From contig NZ_LMDV01000013.1 in the NCBI RefSeq assembly GCF_001425175.1, forward strand, positions 50,218-114,217: 64,000 nucleotides of DNA. The letters run 5' to 3'. The stretch is from Nocardioides sp. Root1257. GTDB lineage: Bacteria > Actinomycetota > Actinomycetes > Propionibacteriales > Nocardioidaceae. Position 1 is the stretch's first letter; each line of letters starts with the position of its first letter. A program made the translations under genes and the position numbers. The notes beneath the pieces are model-generated. The model was not told the origin of the DNA, did no database searches, and saw only the letters and a program-made list of their open reading frames with translations. Of the stretch, positions 7,750 through 16,392 are shown piece after piece.

Positions 7750-9168
7750 ATGTTCCAGAACAGCGACGAGCTGCTCAAGTTCATCAAGGACGAAGGCGTC
7801 GAGATGGTCGACGTGCGCTTCGTCGACCTGCCCGGCATCGAGCAGCACTTCACCGTGCCGGTCTCGTCGTTCGACCAGTCGGTCTTCGACACCGGCCTCG
7901 CCTTCGACGGGTCCTCGATCCGCGGCTTCCAGGCGATCAACGAGTCCGACATGGCGCTGTTCCCGGACCCGTCGACGGCGTACGTCGACCCCTTCCGCAC
8001 GGCGAAGACGCTGAACCTGAGCTTCTTCATCCACGACCCGATCACCGGTGAGGCGTACTCGCGCGACCCGCGCAACATCGCCCGCAAGGCGCTCGCCTAC
8101 CTCGAGACCACGGGCATCGCGGACACCGCGTTCTTCGCGCCCGAGGCCGAGTTCTACATCTTCGACAGCGTCCGCTACTCCACCGCTGCCAACGAGGGCT
8201 ACTACCACATCGACTCGATCGAGGGCTGGTGGAACTCGGGCAAGGAGGGCGACAACCTCGGCTACAAGACCCGCTTCAAGGGTGGCTACTTCCCCGTCGC
8301 GCCGTACGACCACTACGGCGACCTGCGCGACGAGATGGTGAAGAACCTCGAGGCCTCCGGCCTGCTCGTCGAGCGCGCCCACCACGAGGTCGGCACCGCC
8401 GGCCAGGCGGAGATCAACTACAAGTTCGACACGCTGCTCAAGGCCGCGGACGACGTGATGAAGTTCAAGTACCTCATCAAGAACACCGCGTGGAACAACG
8501 GCAAGTCCGTCACCTTCATGCCGAAGCCGATCTTCGGCGACAACGGCTCGGGCATGCACGTGCACCAGTCGCTGTGGGCCGGCGGCGAGCCGCTGTTCTA
8601 CGACGAGACCGGGTACGGCGGCCTGTCGGACATGGCCCGCTGGTACATCGGCGGCATCCTCAAGCACGCCCCGGCGCTGCTGGCCTTCACCAACCCGACG
8701 GTGAACTCCTACCACCGCCTGGTCCCGGGCTTCGAGGCCCCGATCTCGCTGGTGTACTCCTCGCGCAACCGCTCCGCGTCGGTCCGGATCCCGATCACCG
8801 GCTCGAACCCGAAGGCCAAGCGCATCGAGACCCGCTTCCCCGACCCGTCGGCGAACCCGTACCTCGCGTTCTCCGCGCTCCTGCTCGCCGGTGTCGACGG
8901 CATCAAGAACAAGATCGAGCCGGCCGCGCCGATCGACAAGGACATCTACGAGCTCCCGCCGGACGAGATGGCCGAGATCGACCAGGTGCCGACCTCGCTC
9001 GGCGCCGTCCTCGAGGCTCTCGAGGCCGACCACGACTTCCTGACGGTGGGCAACGTCTTCACGCCCGACCTGATCGAGACCTGGGTCGACTACAAGCGCA
9101 CCCACGAGATCGCTCCCGTGCAGCTGCGCCCGCACCCGCACGAGTTCGAGCTCTACTACGACATCTGA
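7750..9168 (+). CDS. glnA: Glutamine synthetase type I (adenylylated form)
   Basis: Makes glutamine from glutamate, ammonia and ATP; a dodecamer in the cytosol. The 472-residue product starts FQNSDELLKFIKDEGVEMVD and carries GSGMHVHQSLW and NPTVNSYHRLVPGFEAP of the active site. DKDIYELPPDE places the adenylylation tyrosine at Tyr400, so it is a GSI-beta enzyme subject to GlnE, whose gene is at the right end of this window. ATG at 7750 follows a strong AAGGAGGAC ribosome site. Two GlnR boxes lie upstream and a perfect hairpin terminator lies downstream. Confidence 0.99.
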   Translation: MFQNSDELLKFIKDEGVEMVDVRFVDLPGIEQHFTVPVSSFDQSVFDTGLAFDGSSIRGFQAINESDMALFPDPSTAYVDPFRTAKTLNLSFFIHDPITGEAYSRDPRNIARKALAYLETTGIADTAFFAPEAEFYIFDSVRYSTAANEGYYHIDSIEGWWNSGKEGDNLGYKTRFKGGYFPVAPYDHYGDLRDEMVKNLEASGLLVERAHHEVGTAGQAEINYKFDTLLKAADDVMKFKYLIKNTAWNNGKSVTFMPKPIFGDNGSGMHVHQSLWAGGEPLFYDETGYGGLSDMARWYIGGILKHAPALLAFTNPTVNSYHRLVPGFEAPISLVYSSRNRSASVRIPITGSNPKAKRIETRFPDPSANPYLAFSALLLAGVDGIKNKIEPAAPIDKDIYELPPDEMAEIDQVPTSLGAVLEALEADHDFLTVGNVFTPDLIETWVDYKRTHEIAPVQLRPHPHEFELYYDI

Positions 9169-9180
9169 GCGCCCCCAGCC

Positions 9181-9270
9181 TGAGCTTGCGAAGGCTGGGA
9201 CCCAGGCGCCAGGTTGAGGAGCCGCGCGAGCGAGGCACGAGCTCGCGATTGGCGTCTCGAAACCGATCTC
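9181..9270. repeat. Intergenic repeat-like segment, copy 2
   Basis: Between glnA and its terminator: CTGAGCTTGCGAAGGCTGGGACCC, then GAGCCGCGCGAGCGAGGC and GTCTCGAAACC. Its blocks resemble those after DUF4191. It probably belongs to a dispersed intergenic repeat family rather than being functional glnA sequence. Confidence 0.45.
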
Positions 9271-9281
9271 TCGTCCAGCGC

Positions 9282-9311
9282 GAAGGCCCCCGGAGCGATC
9301 CGGGGGCCTTC
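9282..9311 (+). terminator. Strong intrinsic terminator after glnA
   Basis: Perfect inverted repeat with 13-bp arms, GAAGGCCCCCGGA and TCCGGGGGCCTTC, around a GCGA loop. There is little T-tract, as usual in high-GC genomes. It can also serve the convergent DUF2630 gene that ends at 9337. Confidence 0.85.
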
Positions 9312-9336
9312 TCGCGTTCCGACCCGCGGGACGGAA

Positions 9337-9570
9337 CTACTGGATGTAGCCCTCGACCTGGGACTCGGATCGCTCCGTCACCTCGGAGGCGTCCTTGCCG
9401 AACTCCCGAGCCGCCTGACGCTGCCGGAGGAGGTCCCAGGCCTGGTCGAGCTGTCGCTCGAGCTCGGTGAGCCGCCGCCGGTGCTCGTCCGAGGCGCCGG
9501 AGGCACGGAGCTGGTGCTCCTCCTCGACCAGGGCGCTGATGCGCTGATGGATCTCGTCGTCGCGGGTCAT
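9337..9570 (-). CDS. DUF2630 family protein
   Basis: A 77-residue, highly charged, all-helical protein: TRDDEIHQRISALVEEEHQLR, then LTELERQLDQAWDLLRQRQAAREFG. Two predicted amphipathic helices form a short coiled coil. The sequence matches the small actinobacterial DUF2630 family, whose role is not known. It ends against the glnA terminator and starts back to back with the antiporter gene. Confidence 0.88.
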   Translation of the reverse strand: MTRDDEIHQRISALVEEEHQLRASGASDEHRRRLTELERQLDQAWDLLRQRQAAREFGKDASEVTERSESQVEGYIQ

Positions 9571-9631
9571 GCCTCATCCTCGATCACGAGGAGCACGCCC
9601 GTCCATCACCGGATTCGACCACACTGGTCCC

Positions 9632-11212
9632 GTGCTCGGACTCGAGATGGTGGTGCTGCTGGGGGTCGCCCTGGTCGCGTGCGGGGCACTGGCGCGTCGG
9701 TACCCGATCGCGCCCGCGATCCTGCTGGTCCTCGTCGGCATGCTGGTCGGCTTCGTGCCGCACCTGCGTCACGCGCAGCTGCCGCCGGAGGTCGTGCTCC
9801 TGCTCTTCCTGCCGGCGCTGCTCTACTGGGAGAGCCTGACCACCTCGCTGCGCGAGATCCGCAACAACCTGCGTGTCGTCGTCCTGACCAGCACCGTCCT
9901 GGTCGTCGCGACCGCGGCCGCGGTCGCGGTGGTGGCGCACGCGCTCGGACTGGCGTGGGGACCGGCCTGGGTGCTCGGCGCGGCGCTGGCCCCCACCGAT
10001 GCGACGGCGGTCGGTGTCCTGGCCCGCGACCTACCGCGCCGCACGGTGACCGTGCTGCGCGCCGAGAGCCTCGTCAACGACGGCACCGCGCTGGTGCTCT
10101 ACGGCCTCGCCGTGGGCGTGACCGTCGGCGAGCAGCACCTCACCGGCTGGCACGTCACCTGGCTGCTGGTCCTGGCGTACGGCGGGGGTGTGCTGGCGGG
10201 CGGCCTGGTCGGGCTGATCAGCTGGCAGGTCCGCCGTCGGATGGACGACCCGATGCTCGAGGGCATCGCGATGCTGGTGACCCCGTTCGCGGCGTTCCTG
10301 CTGGCCGACGTCGTCCACGGGTCCGGCGTCCTCGCCGTCGTGTCCTGCGGGCTGTTCATGAGCCAGGTGACCCCGCGGATCACGGGGGCGGCCACCCGCC
10401 AGATCGTCATCCCCTTCTGGGCGTTGTCGACGACGGTGCTGAGCAGCTCGCTGTTCGTGCTGGTCGGGCTCTCGGCGCAGTCTGCCTTCCGCGGCCTCAC
10501 CAGCACCTCGCTGCTGAGCGCACTGGTCGACACGCTCGTCGTGACCTCCGTCGTGATCGGGGTGCGCTGGGCGTGGACGTACACCACGCCGTACGTGATC
10601 CGTCTCGTCGACCGCCGCCCACAGCAGCGAGAGCGACGGGTCGGTGCGCGTCAGCGCACGGTGAGTGCGGTGGCCGGGTTCCGCGGCGCGGTCTCGCTCG
10701 CCGCGATCCTGGCCGTGCCGCACACGGTCGACTCGGGTGCGCCGTTCCCCGACCGGGACCTGATCGTGCTGATCACCTGCGGCGTGATCGTGCTGACCCT
10801 GCTCCAGGCGCTGCTGCTGCCGGCGGTGGTGCGGTTCGCCCGTCTGCCCGTCGACAACTCCGTCGCCGAAGAGGTCCAGCTCGCCGAGGAGTACACCCTG
10901 GACGCCGCCATCGAGGCCGTCGACGCCACCGCGGCAGAGCTCGGCACCGGCCCGACAGCCGTCGCCCGGGTCCGGCACGAGCTGGACAAGCAGCGCACGC
11001 TGATCGCCGCCTCCGGTGCCGACGGCGATCCCGTCGTCGTGCACGACGACCAGTACACGAGCCTGTCGCTCGCCCTCATCGGCCGCCGGCGCGAGGCGCT
11101 GCTCGAGCTGCGCGACGCGCAGCGGATCGACGACATCGTGCTGCGCCGGGTCCAGGCCCGGCTCGACATCGACGAGGTACGCATCTCCCGCAGCCACCCG
11201 CTCGTCGACTGA
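9632..11212 (+). CDS. Na+/H+ antiporter, CPA1 family
   Basis: A 526-residue antiporter with about twelve transmembrane segments in the first 410 residues and a charged cytosolic tail. The ion-path motifs are clear: LAPTDATAVGVL, ESLVNDGTALVLYGLAVG (the Asn-Asp pair) and GFRGAVSLAAILAVP. The C-terminal part, after about residue 415, is helical and resembles the tails of bacterial NhaP/NhaG-like exchangers. GTG at 9632 is chosen because the hydrophobic start LGLEMVVLLGVALVACG follows it directly and ACACT lies at the leaderless -10 position; ATG at 9647 is the alternative. Confidence 0.93.
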   Translation: MLGLEMVVLLGVALVACGALARRYPIAPAILLVLVGMLVGFVPHLRHAQLPPEVVLLLFLPALLYWESLTTSLREIRNNLRVVVLTSTVLVVATAAAVAVVAHALGLAWGPAWVLGAALAPTDATAVGVLARDLPRRTVTVLRAESLVNDGTALVLYGLAVGVTVGEQHLTGWHVTWLLVLAYGGGVLAGGLVGLISWQVRRRMDDPMLEGIAMLVTPFAAFLLADVVHGSGVLAVVSCGLFMSQVTPRITGAATRQIVIPFWALSTTVLSSSLFVLVGLSAQSAFRGLTSTSLLSALVDTLVVTSVVIGVRWAWTYTTPYVIRLVDRRPQQRERRVGARQRTVSAVAGFRGAVSLAAILAVPHTVDSGAPFPDRDLIVLITCGVIVLTLLQALLLPAVVRFARLPVDNSVAEEVQLAEEYTLDAAIEAVDATAAELGTGPTAVARVRHELDKQRTLIAASGADGDPVVVHDDQYTSLSLALIGRRREALLELRDAQRIDDIVLRRVQARLDIDEVRISRSHPLVD

Positions 11213-11287
11213 ACGTTCTCGACGTCCCTCGGCATCAGACGCCGTTCCTCGTTCTTGCGCCGGGTCACCCTCCGGTGGGGCGACCCC

Positions 11288-11293
11288 TAGGCT
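11288..11293 (+). promoter_or_regulatory. -10 box of leaderless phosphopantetheinyl transferase promoter
   Basis: TAGGCT is seven bases before GTG 11301, the same spacing as in front of lipA and lipB. Confidence 0.55.
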
Positions 11294-11300
11294 CCGTCGT

Positions 11301-11984
11301 GTGGATCCCTCGGCCAGCGAGCTGTTCGTCGCCCCGGTCGAGCGGTGGGCCGCGGTCAGGGACCTGCTGTCCTCGCCCGAGATCGAGGTGTGCGAGTCCA
11401 GCGCGGCACCGGTGGCAGACCGATTGGCGACGTCGCGCGGGCTGCTGCGTCGTCTGGCCGAGCGGTACGCCGCAGGCCCTGGCGACGCGCTTCAGGTGCG
11501 GCGGGTCTGTGCGCAGTGCGGGTCGACGGCGCACGGCCGGCCCGAGCTGGTCGGCGGCCCCGAGGTCTCGCTGTCGCGATGCGACCGGTACGTCGTGGCG
11601 CTCGTCGCCGGGGCGCGGTGCGGGGTGGACGTCGAGCGGCTGGACCGCCGCTCCGGCCAGCTCCACGAGATCGGTGCGTCCGTGCTCAGCGCGCGTGAGC
11701 GAGCCGCCCTCGAGCAGGTCGCACCGGGCGACCGTCGTACAGCACTGCTGAAGGCCTGGACGCGCAAGGAGGCGGTGCTCAAGGCCGAGGGCAGCGGACT
11801 CCTCCGCGACCCGTCCGACGTCCCGGTCGACGGCGACACCGCCGTCGTCGACGGTCGGGTGTGGTGGCTGACGACCAACGCGCTGACCCCCGAGGGCGTG
11901 CTCGTGTCGACCGCGACCGCGGTGCCGCTCGGTCCCCTGCCGCCGATCCGCCGCTACGTCTCCGACGACGCAGCCTGGCTCTGA
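11301..11984 (+). CDS. 4'-phosphopantetheinyl transferase, Sfp/AcpT type
   Basis: Transfers phosphopantetheine from coenzyme A to a serine of carrier proteins. In the 227-residue product CGVDVER gives the magnesium ligands Asp110 and Glu112, and AWTRKEAVLKAEGSGL (Trp153, Lys156, Glu157, Lys161) is the second signature. The usual S-x-S-H block upstream reads SLSRCDRYVVAL, so the conserved histidine appears replaced, as in some family members. The N-terminal half holds CAQCGSTAHGRP, the conserved CxxCGxxxHG-like element of Sfp-type enzymes. No carrier-protein gene is nearby, so the target cannot be named. Confidence 0.9.
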   Translation: MDPSASELFVAPVERWAAVRDLLSSPEIEVCESSAAPVADRLATSRGLLRRLAERYAAGPGDALQVRRVCAQCGSTAHGRPELVGGPEVSLSRCDRYVVALVAGARCGVDVERLDRRSGQLHEIGASVLSARERAALEQVAPGDRRTALLKAWTRKEAVLKAEGSGLLRDPSDVPVDGDTAVVDGRVWWLTTNALTPEGVLVSTATAVPLGPLPPIRRYVSDDAAWL

Positions 11985-11990
11985 CGCGGA

Positions 11991-12374
11991 TCAGCGCTCC
12001 TGCTTCCGCCTCGCCTTGGCGATGGTGTCCTCGACGATCGAGTTGATGCGCGCGCCGTTGGGCCAGCCGGCGTAGTGGCACAGGAAGATCACGATCTCGC
12101 GCAGCTGCTCGTCGTCGAGCTCCCCGGCGGCGTACGCCGCGGGGATCTGGATCGTCAGCACGTCGTGGCCGCCGCTGCCGGCGAGCAGCCCGATCAGCAG
12201 CAGGCGCCGGTCGCGGTCGGAGAGCCCCGGCCGGGTCCAGATGTCGGCGAAGAGATGGTCGGCGGTGATGGCGAAGAAGTCGCCGGCACCGTCGGTCATG
12301 TCGAAGCCGTAGACCTCCTCCATCTTCTCCAGGCCGATCCGGCGCTTCTCCGGAAGGTCGTCGAACTTACTCAA
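11991..12374 (-). CDS. Carboxymuconolactone decarboxylase (CMD) family protein
   Basis: A 127-residue helical protein with the CMD/AhpD fold: RDRRLLLIGLLAGSGGHDVLTIQIPAA and LREIVIFLCHYAGWPNGARIN. The CxxC pair of AhpD-type peroxidases is absent, so it is closer to gamma-CMD proteins. The start is read as TTG at 12374, overlapping the upstream stop by eight bases; no ATG or GTG fits better. It is last in the leftward cluster and corresponds in position and type to M. tuberculosis Rv0771. Confidence 0.85.
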   Translation of the reverse strand: MSKFDDLPEKRRIGLEKMEEVYGFDMTDGAGDFFAITADHLFADIWTRPGLSDRDRRLLLIGLLAGSGGHDVLTIQIPAAYAAGELDDEQLREIVIFLCHYAGWPNGARINSIVEDTIAKARRKQER

Positions 12375-13209
12375 GGCCAAGCCCCTCTCCGAGTCGTTCC
12401 AGTGACAGCCGCGCGAGCGGTACGTCGACGCCCTGCTCGTCCGCCAGCTCGATCGCGAAGCGGAGGTCCTTCTCCCCCAGCGCCAGCACGTGCTCGAAGA
12501 CACCGTGCCAGAAGTCGTCCTGGGCGATCGGTGCCGTGGTCGCGCGGTGCATGATCGCGCCGGGGCCACCCGTGATCGCGTCCGTGTGCCGCACGACCTT
12601 GCCGAGCTCCACCAGGTCGAGCCCGGCCGCCTCGGCGAGGCGCTGCGCCTCGGTCGCCGCGGTGAACGACACGAAGTGCATCATGTTGCGCGCCAGCTTG
12701 AACCGGGTGCCGGAGCCGATCGGGCCGGCGTGGGTGACCAGCGAGCCCATCGCCTCGAGAGCGGGGCGCGCGGCCGCGAACGCCTCGTCCGAGCCGCCGA
12801 CCATGATCGCGAGCGTGCCGTCGGCGGCGCCCATCGCGCCACCACTGACCGGCGCGTCGAGCACCTTCACGCCGTGGCGGGCCGCGGTGTCGGCGAGCTC
12901 GGCCGGAGTGCCGGGCGCGACCGTCGAGTGGATGACGACGGTCTGCGCGTCACCCGAGACGCCGAGGACCTCCCCCAGCACGTCGCGGACCTGGTCGTCG
13001 TCGCGCACCATCACGCAGATGACGTCGACCCCGGCGGCCAGGGCGGCGACGCTGTCGGCCGCCTGGGCGCCGGCCTGCACCAGCTCGGCGACCGGGTCCG
13101 GCGCGACGTCGTACACGGTGAGCTCGATGCCTGCAGCCGCTGCGAGGCGCAGCGCCATCGGCTTGCCGATGTTGCCGAGCCCGACGAACCCGACCTTGGT
13201 GTCAGGCAC
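12367..13209 (-). CDS. NAD(P)-dependent beta-hydroxyacid dehydrogenase
   Basis: A 280-residue member of the 3-hydroxyisobutyrate dehydrogenase family. The Rossmann motif GLGNIG is at residues 10-15, DAPVSGG (substrate-binding) at 118-124, and the catalytic lysine is Lys171 in GTRFKLARNMM. It oxidises the hydroxyl group of a short beta-hydroxyacid; the substrate cannot be inferred. GTG start overlaps the SDR stop by eight bases. Equivalent in position to M. tuberculosis Rv0770. Confidence 0.93.
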   Translation of the reverse strand: MPDTKVGFVGLGNIGKPMALRLAAAAGIELTVYDVAPDPVAELVQAGAQAADSVAALAAGVDVICVMVRDDDQVRDVLGEVLGVSGDAQTVVIHSTVAPGTPAELADTAARHGVKVLDAPVSGGAMGAADGTLAIMVGGSDEAFAAARPALEAMGSLVTHAGPIGSGTRFKLARNMMHFVSFTAATEAQRLAEAAGLDLVELGKVVRHTDAITGGPGAIMHRATTAPIAQDDFWHGVFEHVLALGEKDLRFAIELADEQGVDVPLARLSLERLGEGLGLE

Positions 13210-13936
13210 GGAAGGTCTGCCCGCCGTCGACGGCGATGATCTGCCCGGTCACCCACGCCGACTCCTCGGAGAGGAGGAAGAGGCAGGCGCCGACCATGTC
13301 CTCGGGCTGGCCCATCCGCTTGAGCGCGAGCCCCTTGACCAGCTCCTTCGCGGCGTCGCCGGCCTGGGTGCGGGTGGCCGCGGTGTCGGTCGGGCCCGGG
13401 GCGATCGCGTTGACGCGGATCTTCAGACCACCGAGCTCGTGGGCGAGTTGCTGGGTGAGGCCGTTGACGCCGACCTTGGCGAGACCGTAGAAGCCGGCGT
13501 AGAGGTACGCCGCCGTGCTCGACTGGTTGACGATCGAGCCGCCGCCGCGCTTCTGGAGCTCCGGGTAGACCGCGCGGGTCATCACGAGGGCGCCGTCCAT
13601 GTTCACCGACATGAACTTCTTGTAGTAGTCCCAGTCGACGCTGATCAGCAGGTCGAAGGCCATGTCGCCGTAGATGGCGGCGTTGTTGACCAGGCCGTCG
13701 ATCCCGCCGTACGCCGCGACGGTGGCCTCGACGAGCGACGCCGCGTCCTCGTGGGAGGAGACGTCGCAGCGGACGAAGAGCCCGCCGATGTCGGCCGCGA
13801 CCTTCTGGCCGGCTTCGGCGTTGAGGTCCGCCACCACGACCGACGCACCCTCGGCCGCGAGCGCGCGGGCGTACGCCTCGCCGATCCCCTGCGCCGCGCC
13901 GGTGACGACGACGACCTTGTTCTCGAACCTTGTCAC
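13202..13936 (-). CDS. SDR family oxidoreductase
   Basis: A classical 244-residue short-chain dehydrogenase: TGAAQGIG at 12-19, NNAA at 84-87, catalytic Ser140, Tyr150 and Lys154 (YGLAK). The C-terminus WVTGQIIAVDGGQTF is canonical. The cofactor should be NAD(H), as Asp37 ends beta-2 (VVADLN). It is cotranscribed with the beta-hydroxyacid dehydrogenase and CMD genes and is the probable counterpart of M. tuberculosis Rv0769. Confidence 0.95.
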   Translation of the reverse strand: MTRFENKVVVVTGAAQGIGEAYARALAAEGASVVVADLNAEAGQKVAADIGGLFVRCDVSSHEDAASLVEATVAAYGGIDGLVNNAAIYGDMAFDLLISVDWDYYKKFMSVNMDGALVMTRAVYPELQKRGGGSIVNQSSTAAYLYAGFYGLAKVGVNGLTQQLAHELGGLKIRVNAIAPGPTDTAATRTQAGDAAKELVKGLALKRMGQPEDMVGACLFLLSEESAWVTGQIIAVDGGQTFRA

Positions 13937-13944
13937 TTCATGTC

Positions 13945-14040
13945 TCCTCTTGGCTCACTCGGTTTCGACTCGCCGTCGCGACCTCGTTCCTCGGTCGCGG
14001 GCTCGCTCAACCCGCTGTCTGGTCTTCCCGCGTTCGCAGG
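13945..14040. repeat. Intergenic repeat-like segment, copy 3
   Basis: The 105-base gap between the SDR and the aldehyde dehydrogenase holds CTCGGTTTCGACTCGCC, CTCGTTCCTCGGTCGCGGGCTCGC and TCGCAGGCTCACGC, in the style of the other GGTTTCGA/CTCGC intergenic elements in this window. It splits the leftward cluster into two transcription blocks unless read through. Confidence 0.45.
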
Positions 14041-14041
14041 C

Positions 14042-15502
14042 TCACGCGGGGAAAGCCAGCGTCTTGGTCTCGAGGTACTCCTCGAAGCCGGCGACGCCCA
14101 TCTCGCGGCCGATGCCGGACTGCTTGTAGCCGCCGAACGGCGCGTCCGGGCTGAACCAGACGCCGCCGTTGACGGCGATGGTGCCGGTCCGGATCCGGGC
14201 GGCGACAGCCCTGGCGCGCTCGAGCGAGCCGGACTCGACCGAGCCGGAGAGCCCGTACGGCGAGTCGTTGGCGATCCGCACGGCGTCGTCGTCGCCGTCG
14301 TGCGGGATGACGACGAGCACCGGGCCGAAGATCTCCTCCTGCGCCAGGCGCGACGTGTTGTCGAGACCGGCGACGACCGTCGGCTGGATCCAGAACCCGT
14401 CCTGGTCGATGACCTGGCCGCCGGTGGCGAACGTGCCGCCCTCCTCCTCGGCCAGCCTCAGGTAGGCCTCGACCCGGTCCCGCTGGACCTGCGAGATGAC
14501 CGGACCGCAGATGGCACCTGCGTCGGCCGGGTCCTTGGCGCCGATGGACTCCATCGTCGCCGCCGCGACCTGCACGGCCTCGTCGTACTTGTCCCGCGGG
14601 ACCACGAGTCGGGTCGTGATCGCGCAGCCCTGGCCGGCGTGGATCATCGCGGTGAACGCCGTCGCGCCGGCAGCCGAGGTGATGTCGGCGTCGTCGAGCA
14701 CGATCGCGGCGGACTTGCCGCCGAGCTCGAGGAAGACCTTCTTCAGGGTCGGCGCGGCGGCCGCCATGATCGCCCGGCCGACGTTGGTCGAGCCGGTGAA
14801 GGAGACCATGTCGACGCGCGCGTCGGTGGTGAGCAGGGCCGCGACCTCGTTCGACCGCGGCGTGACGACGTTGAAGACGCCGGCCGGGATGTCGGTGTGC
14901 TCGGCGACCAGACGACCGAGCTCGGCCGCCAGCCACGGGGTGTCCGGGGCGGGCTTGAGCACCACCGTGCAGCCGGCCGCGAGCGCCGGGCCGACCTTGG
15001 CGAGGTTGATCTGGGTCGGCACGTTCCACGGCGAGATCGCCGCGACGACGCCGACCGCCTCACGGCGCACGGTCCGACGGCTCGAGATGCCCATCGGCGC
15101 GGCGACGCCGAGGTCGCTCTCGAACTCGTAGCCCTCGAGCAGGTCGGTGACCCACTTCAGCCCGTCCACCGGTACGTCGAAGCCGGCGGCGCCCATCATG
15201 AAGGTGGGCATCCCGACCTCGGCGGTCGTCAGCGCCTTGAACGCGTCGGCGTCGTCGAGCAGCGCCTGGTGCAGCTGTCGCAGGCACCGGAGCCGGAGCT
15301 CGGTGTTCGTCGACCAGTCGGTCTCGTCGACGGCCCGTCGGGCCGCAGCGATCGCCCCCTCGACGTCCGCTGCGGTCCCGTCCGGTGCCTGCCCGATCTC
15401 CGCGCCCGTCGCCGGGTTCAGGATCGGGTACGTCGTGCCGTCGGAGCCACCGACGAGCTTGCCGTCGATCAGCTGCTGGGCTGCGGGAGGAAGGGTGTTC
15501 AT
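14042..15502 (-). CDS. NAD(P)+-dependent aldehyde dehydrogenase
   Basis: A 486-residue ALDH-superfamily enzyme that oxidises an aldehyde to a carboxylate. Catalytic Cys293 lies in AGQGCAITTR, the general base Glu259 in FLELGGKS, and Asn160 in ISPWNVP; VSFTGSTNVGR is the NAD-site motif. Closest by context to M. tuberculosis Rv0768 (aldA). Its start overlaps the stop of the SnoaL-like gene by four bases, so it belongs to the P450 operon. Confidence 0.96.
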   Translation of the reverse strand: MNTLPPAAQQLIDGKLVGGSDGTTYPILNPATGAEIGQAPDGTAADVEGAIAAARRAVDETDWSTNTELRLRCLRQLHQALLDDADAFKALTTAEVGMPTFMMGAAGFDVPVDGLKWVTDLLEGYEFESDLGVAAPMGISSRRTVRREAVGVVAAISPWNVPTQINLAKVGPALAAGCTVVLKPAPDTPWLAAELGRLVAEHTDIPAGVFNVVTPRSNEVAALLTTDARVDMVSFTGSTNVGRAIMAAAAPTLKKVFLELGGKSAAIVLDDADITSAAGATAFTAMIHAGQGCAITTRLVVPRDKYDEAVQVAAATMESIGAKDPADAGAICGPVISQVQRDRVEAYLRLAEEEGGTFATGGQVIDQDGFWIQPTVVAGLDNTSRLAQEEIFGPVLVVIPHDGDDDAVRIANDSPYGLSGSVESGSLERARAVAARIRTGTIAVNGGVWFSPDAPFGGYKQSGIGREMGVAGFEEYLETKTLAFPA

Positions 15503-16125
15503 GCGCCGGGCGCCTTCTGCTCGATGTAGTCGCCGCGCTCGACCGGCGGCGGCCAGACGCTGGAGGGGATGTCCTGGTAGCGGTAGTGACCCGGCACGTC
15601 GAGGCCGCTGACGGACATCCGCTTGAGCAGCGTGTCAGGAGCCTTGTCGGCCTTGATGATCTCGACGAACGTGTGCGCGGTGGACGGCATGTCGAACCAG
15701 TCGCGCTGCCAGGCGAACTTGATCTTGCCGTCGTCGGCCCCACCGACCTGGCGCTCGACGCCGAACCACGAGCCGCCGATGCCGAGGATCTCGTACTCCT
15801 GGCCGGTCTCGTCGTTGACGATCCCCGAGCGCTGCTTCCAGAAGCCGAGCACCATGCTCTTGGTCTCGTCGATCATCGTGACCTGGTAGTCGTAGTGCCA
15901 GCCGTCGAGACCGTCCATCTCGATGCCGATCGCGTAGTCGCGGATCTGGTCACGTCCCATCGCCATGAAGTGCTCGTCGACCGAGTACATCCAGCCGTAC
16001 GTCGCGTCCTCGGCGTACCACTCGGCCATCACCCGCCAGTCGCCACTGGCCTCGGCCTGGCGGTTGATGTCGAGCCAGCTCTCCCAGAACTCCTCGATCT
16101 CTGCTCGCGTCAGCGACACGGTCAC
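15499..16125 (-). CDS. SnoaL/NTF2-like protein
   Basis: A 208-residue protein. TRAEIEEFWESWLDINRQAEASG followed by DWRVMAEWYAEDATYGWMYS is the usual helix-helix-strand opening of a SnoaL-like/NTF2 barrel; the rest is beta-rich and ends PPPVERGDYIEQKAPG. Function unknown, but its place between ferredoxin and aldehyde dehydrogenase suggests binding or isomerising a P450-pathway intermediate. GTG at 16125 overlaps the ferredoxin stop by four bases, which decides the start. Confidence 0.85.
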   Translation of the reverse strand: MTVSLTRAEIEEFWESWLDINRQAEASGDWRVMAEWYAEDATYGWMYSVDEHFMAMGRDQIRDYAIGIEMDGLDGWHYDYQVTMIDETKSMVLGFWKQRSGIVNDETGQEYEILGIGGSWFGVERQVGGADDGKIKFAWQRDWFDMPSTAHTFVEIIKADKAPDTLLKRMSVSGLDVPGHYRYQDIPSSVWPPPVERGDYIEQKAPGA

Positions 16126-16325
16126 TCCTCCTCGATGGCCAAGGCCATGGCCGGGCAGTACTTCACGGCCGACTGCACGTCGGACCGCACGGACTCGTCG
16201 GGGTGCTCCTGGAGCACCGTCACCTGGTCGGTGTCGTCGTCGAAGCCGAAGACGTCGGGCGCCTCGCCCTGGCACATCTGGTGCCCCTGGCAGAGCCCGA
16301 GGTCGGCGACCACCCGGAAGCTCAT
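16122..16325 (-). CDS. Single-cluster ferredoxin, P450 redox partner
   Basis: A 67-residue acidic ferredoxin. Cys12, Cys18 and Cys57 (CQGHQMC ... YCP) are cluster ligands, while the position of the second cysteine is taken by His15. This CxxHxxC...CP pattern marks ferredoxins that usually carry a 3Fe-4S cluster and donate electrons to cytochromes P450. It sits directly behind cyp51, as Rv0763c sits behind Rv0764c in M. tuberculosis. Confidence 0.95.
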   Translation of the reverse strand: MSFRVVADLGLCQGHQMCQGEAPDVFGFDDDTDQVTVLQEHPDESVRSDVQSAVKYCPAMALAIEEE

Positions 16326-16342
16326 GACCTGCCGTCCGTGTC

Positions 16343-16384
16343 GGTGGTCGAGGTGCGAGCGGAGCGAGCCTCGAAACCACCACC
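16343..16384. repeat. Imperfect inverted repeat between ferredoxin and cyp51
   Basis: GGTGGTCGAGGTGCGAGC pairs imperfectly with GCGAGCCTCGAAACCACC about a GGA centre. The element fills most of the 67-base gap and resembles dispersed palindromic elements of this genome type. It could form a hairpin in the mRNA and tune ferredoxin relative to CYP51 expression. Confidence 0.6.
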
Positions 16385-16392
16385 GCGCGGAC

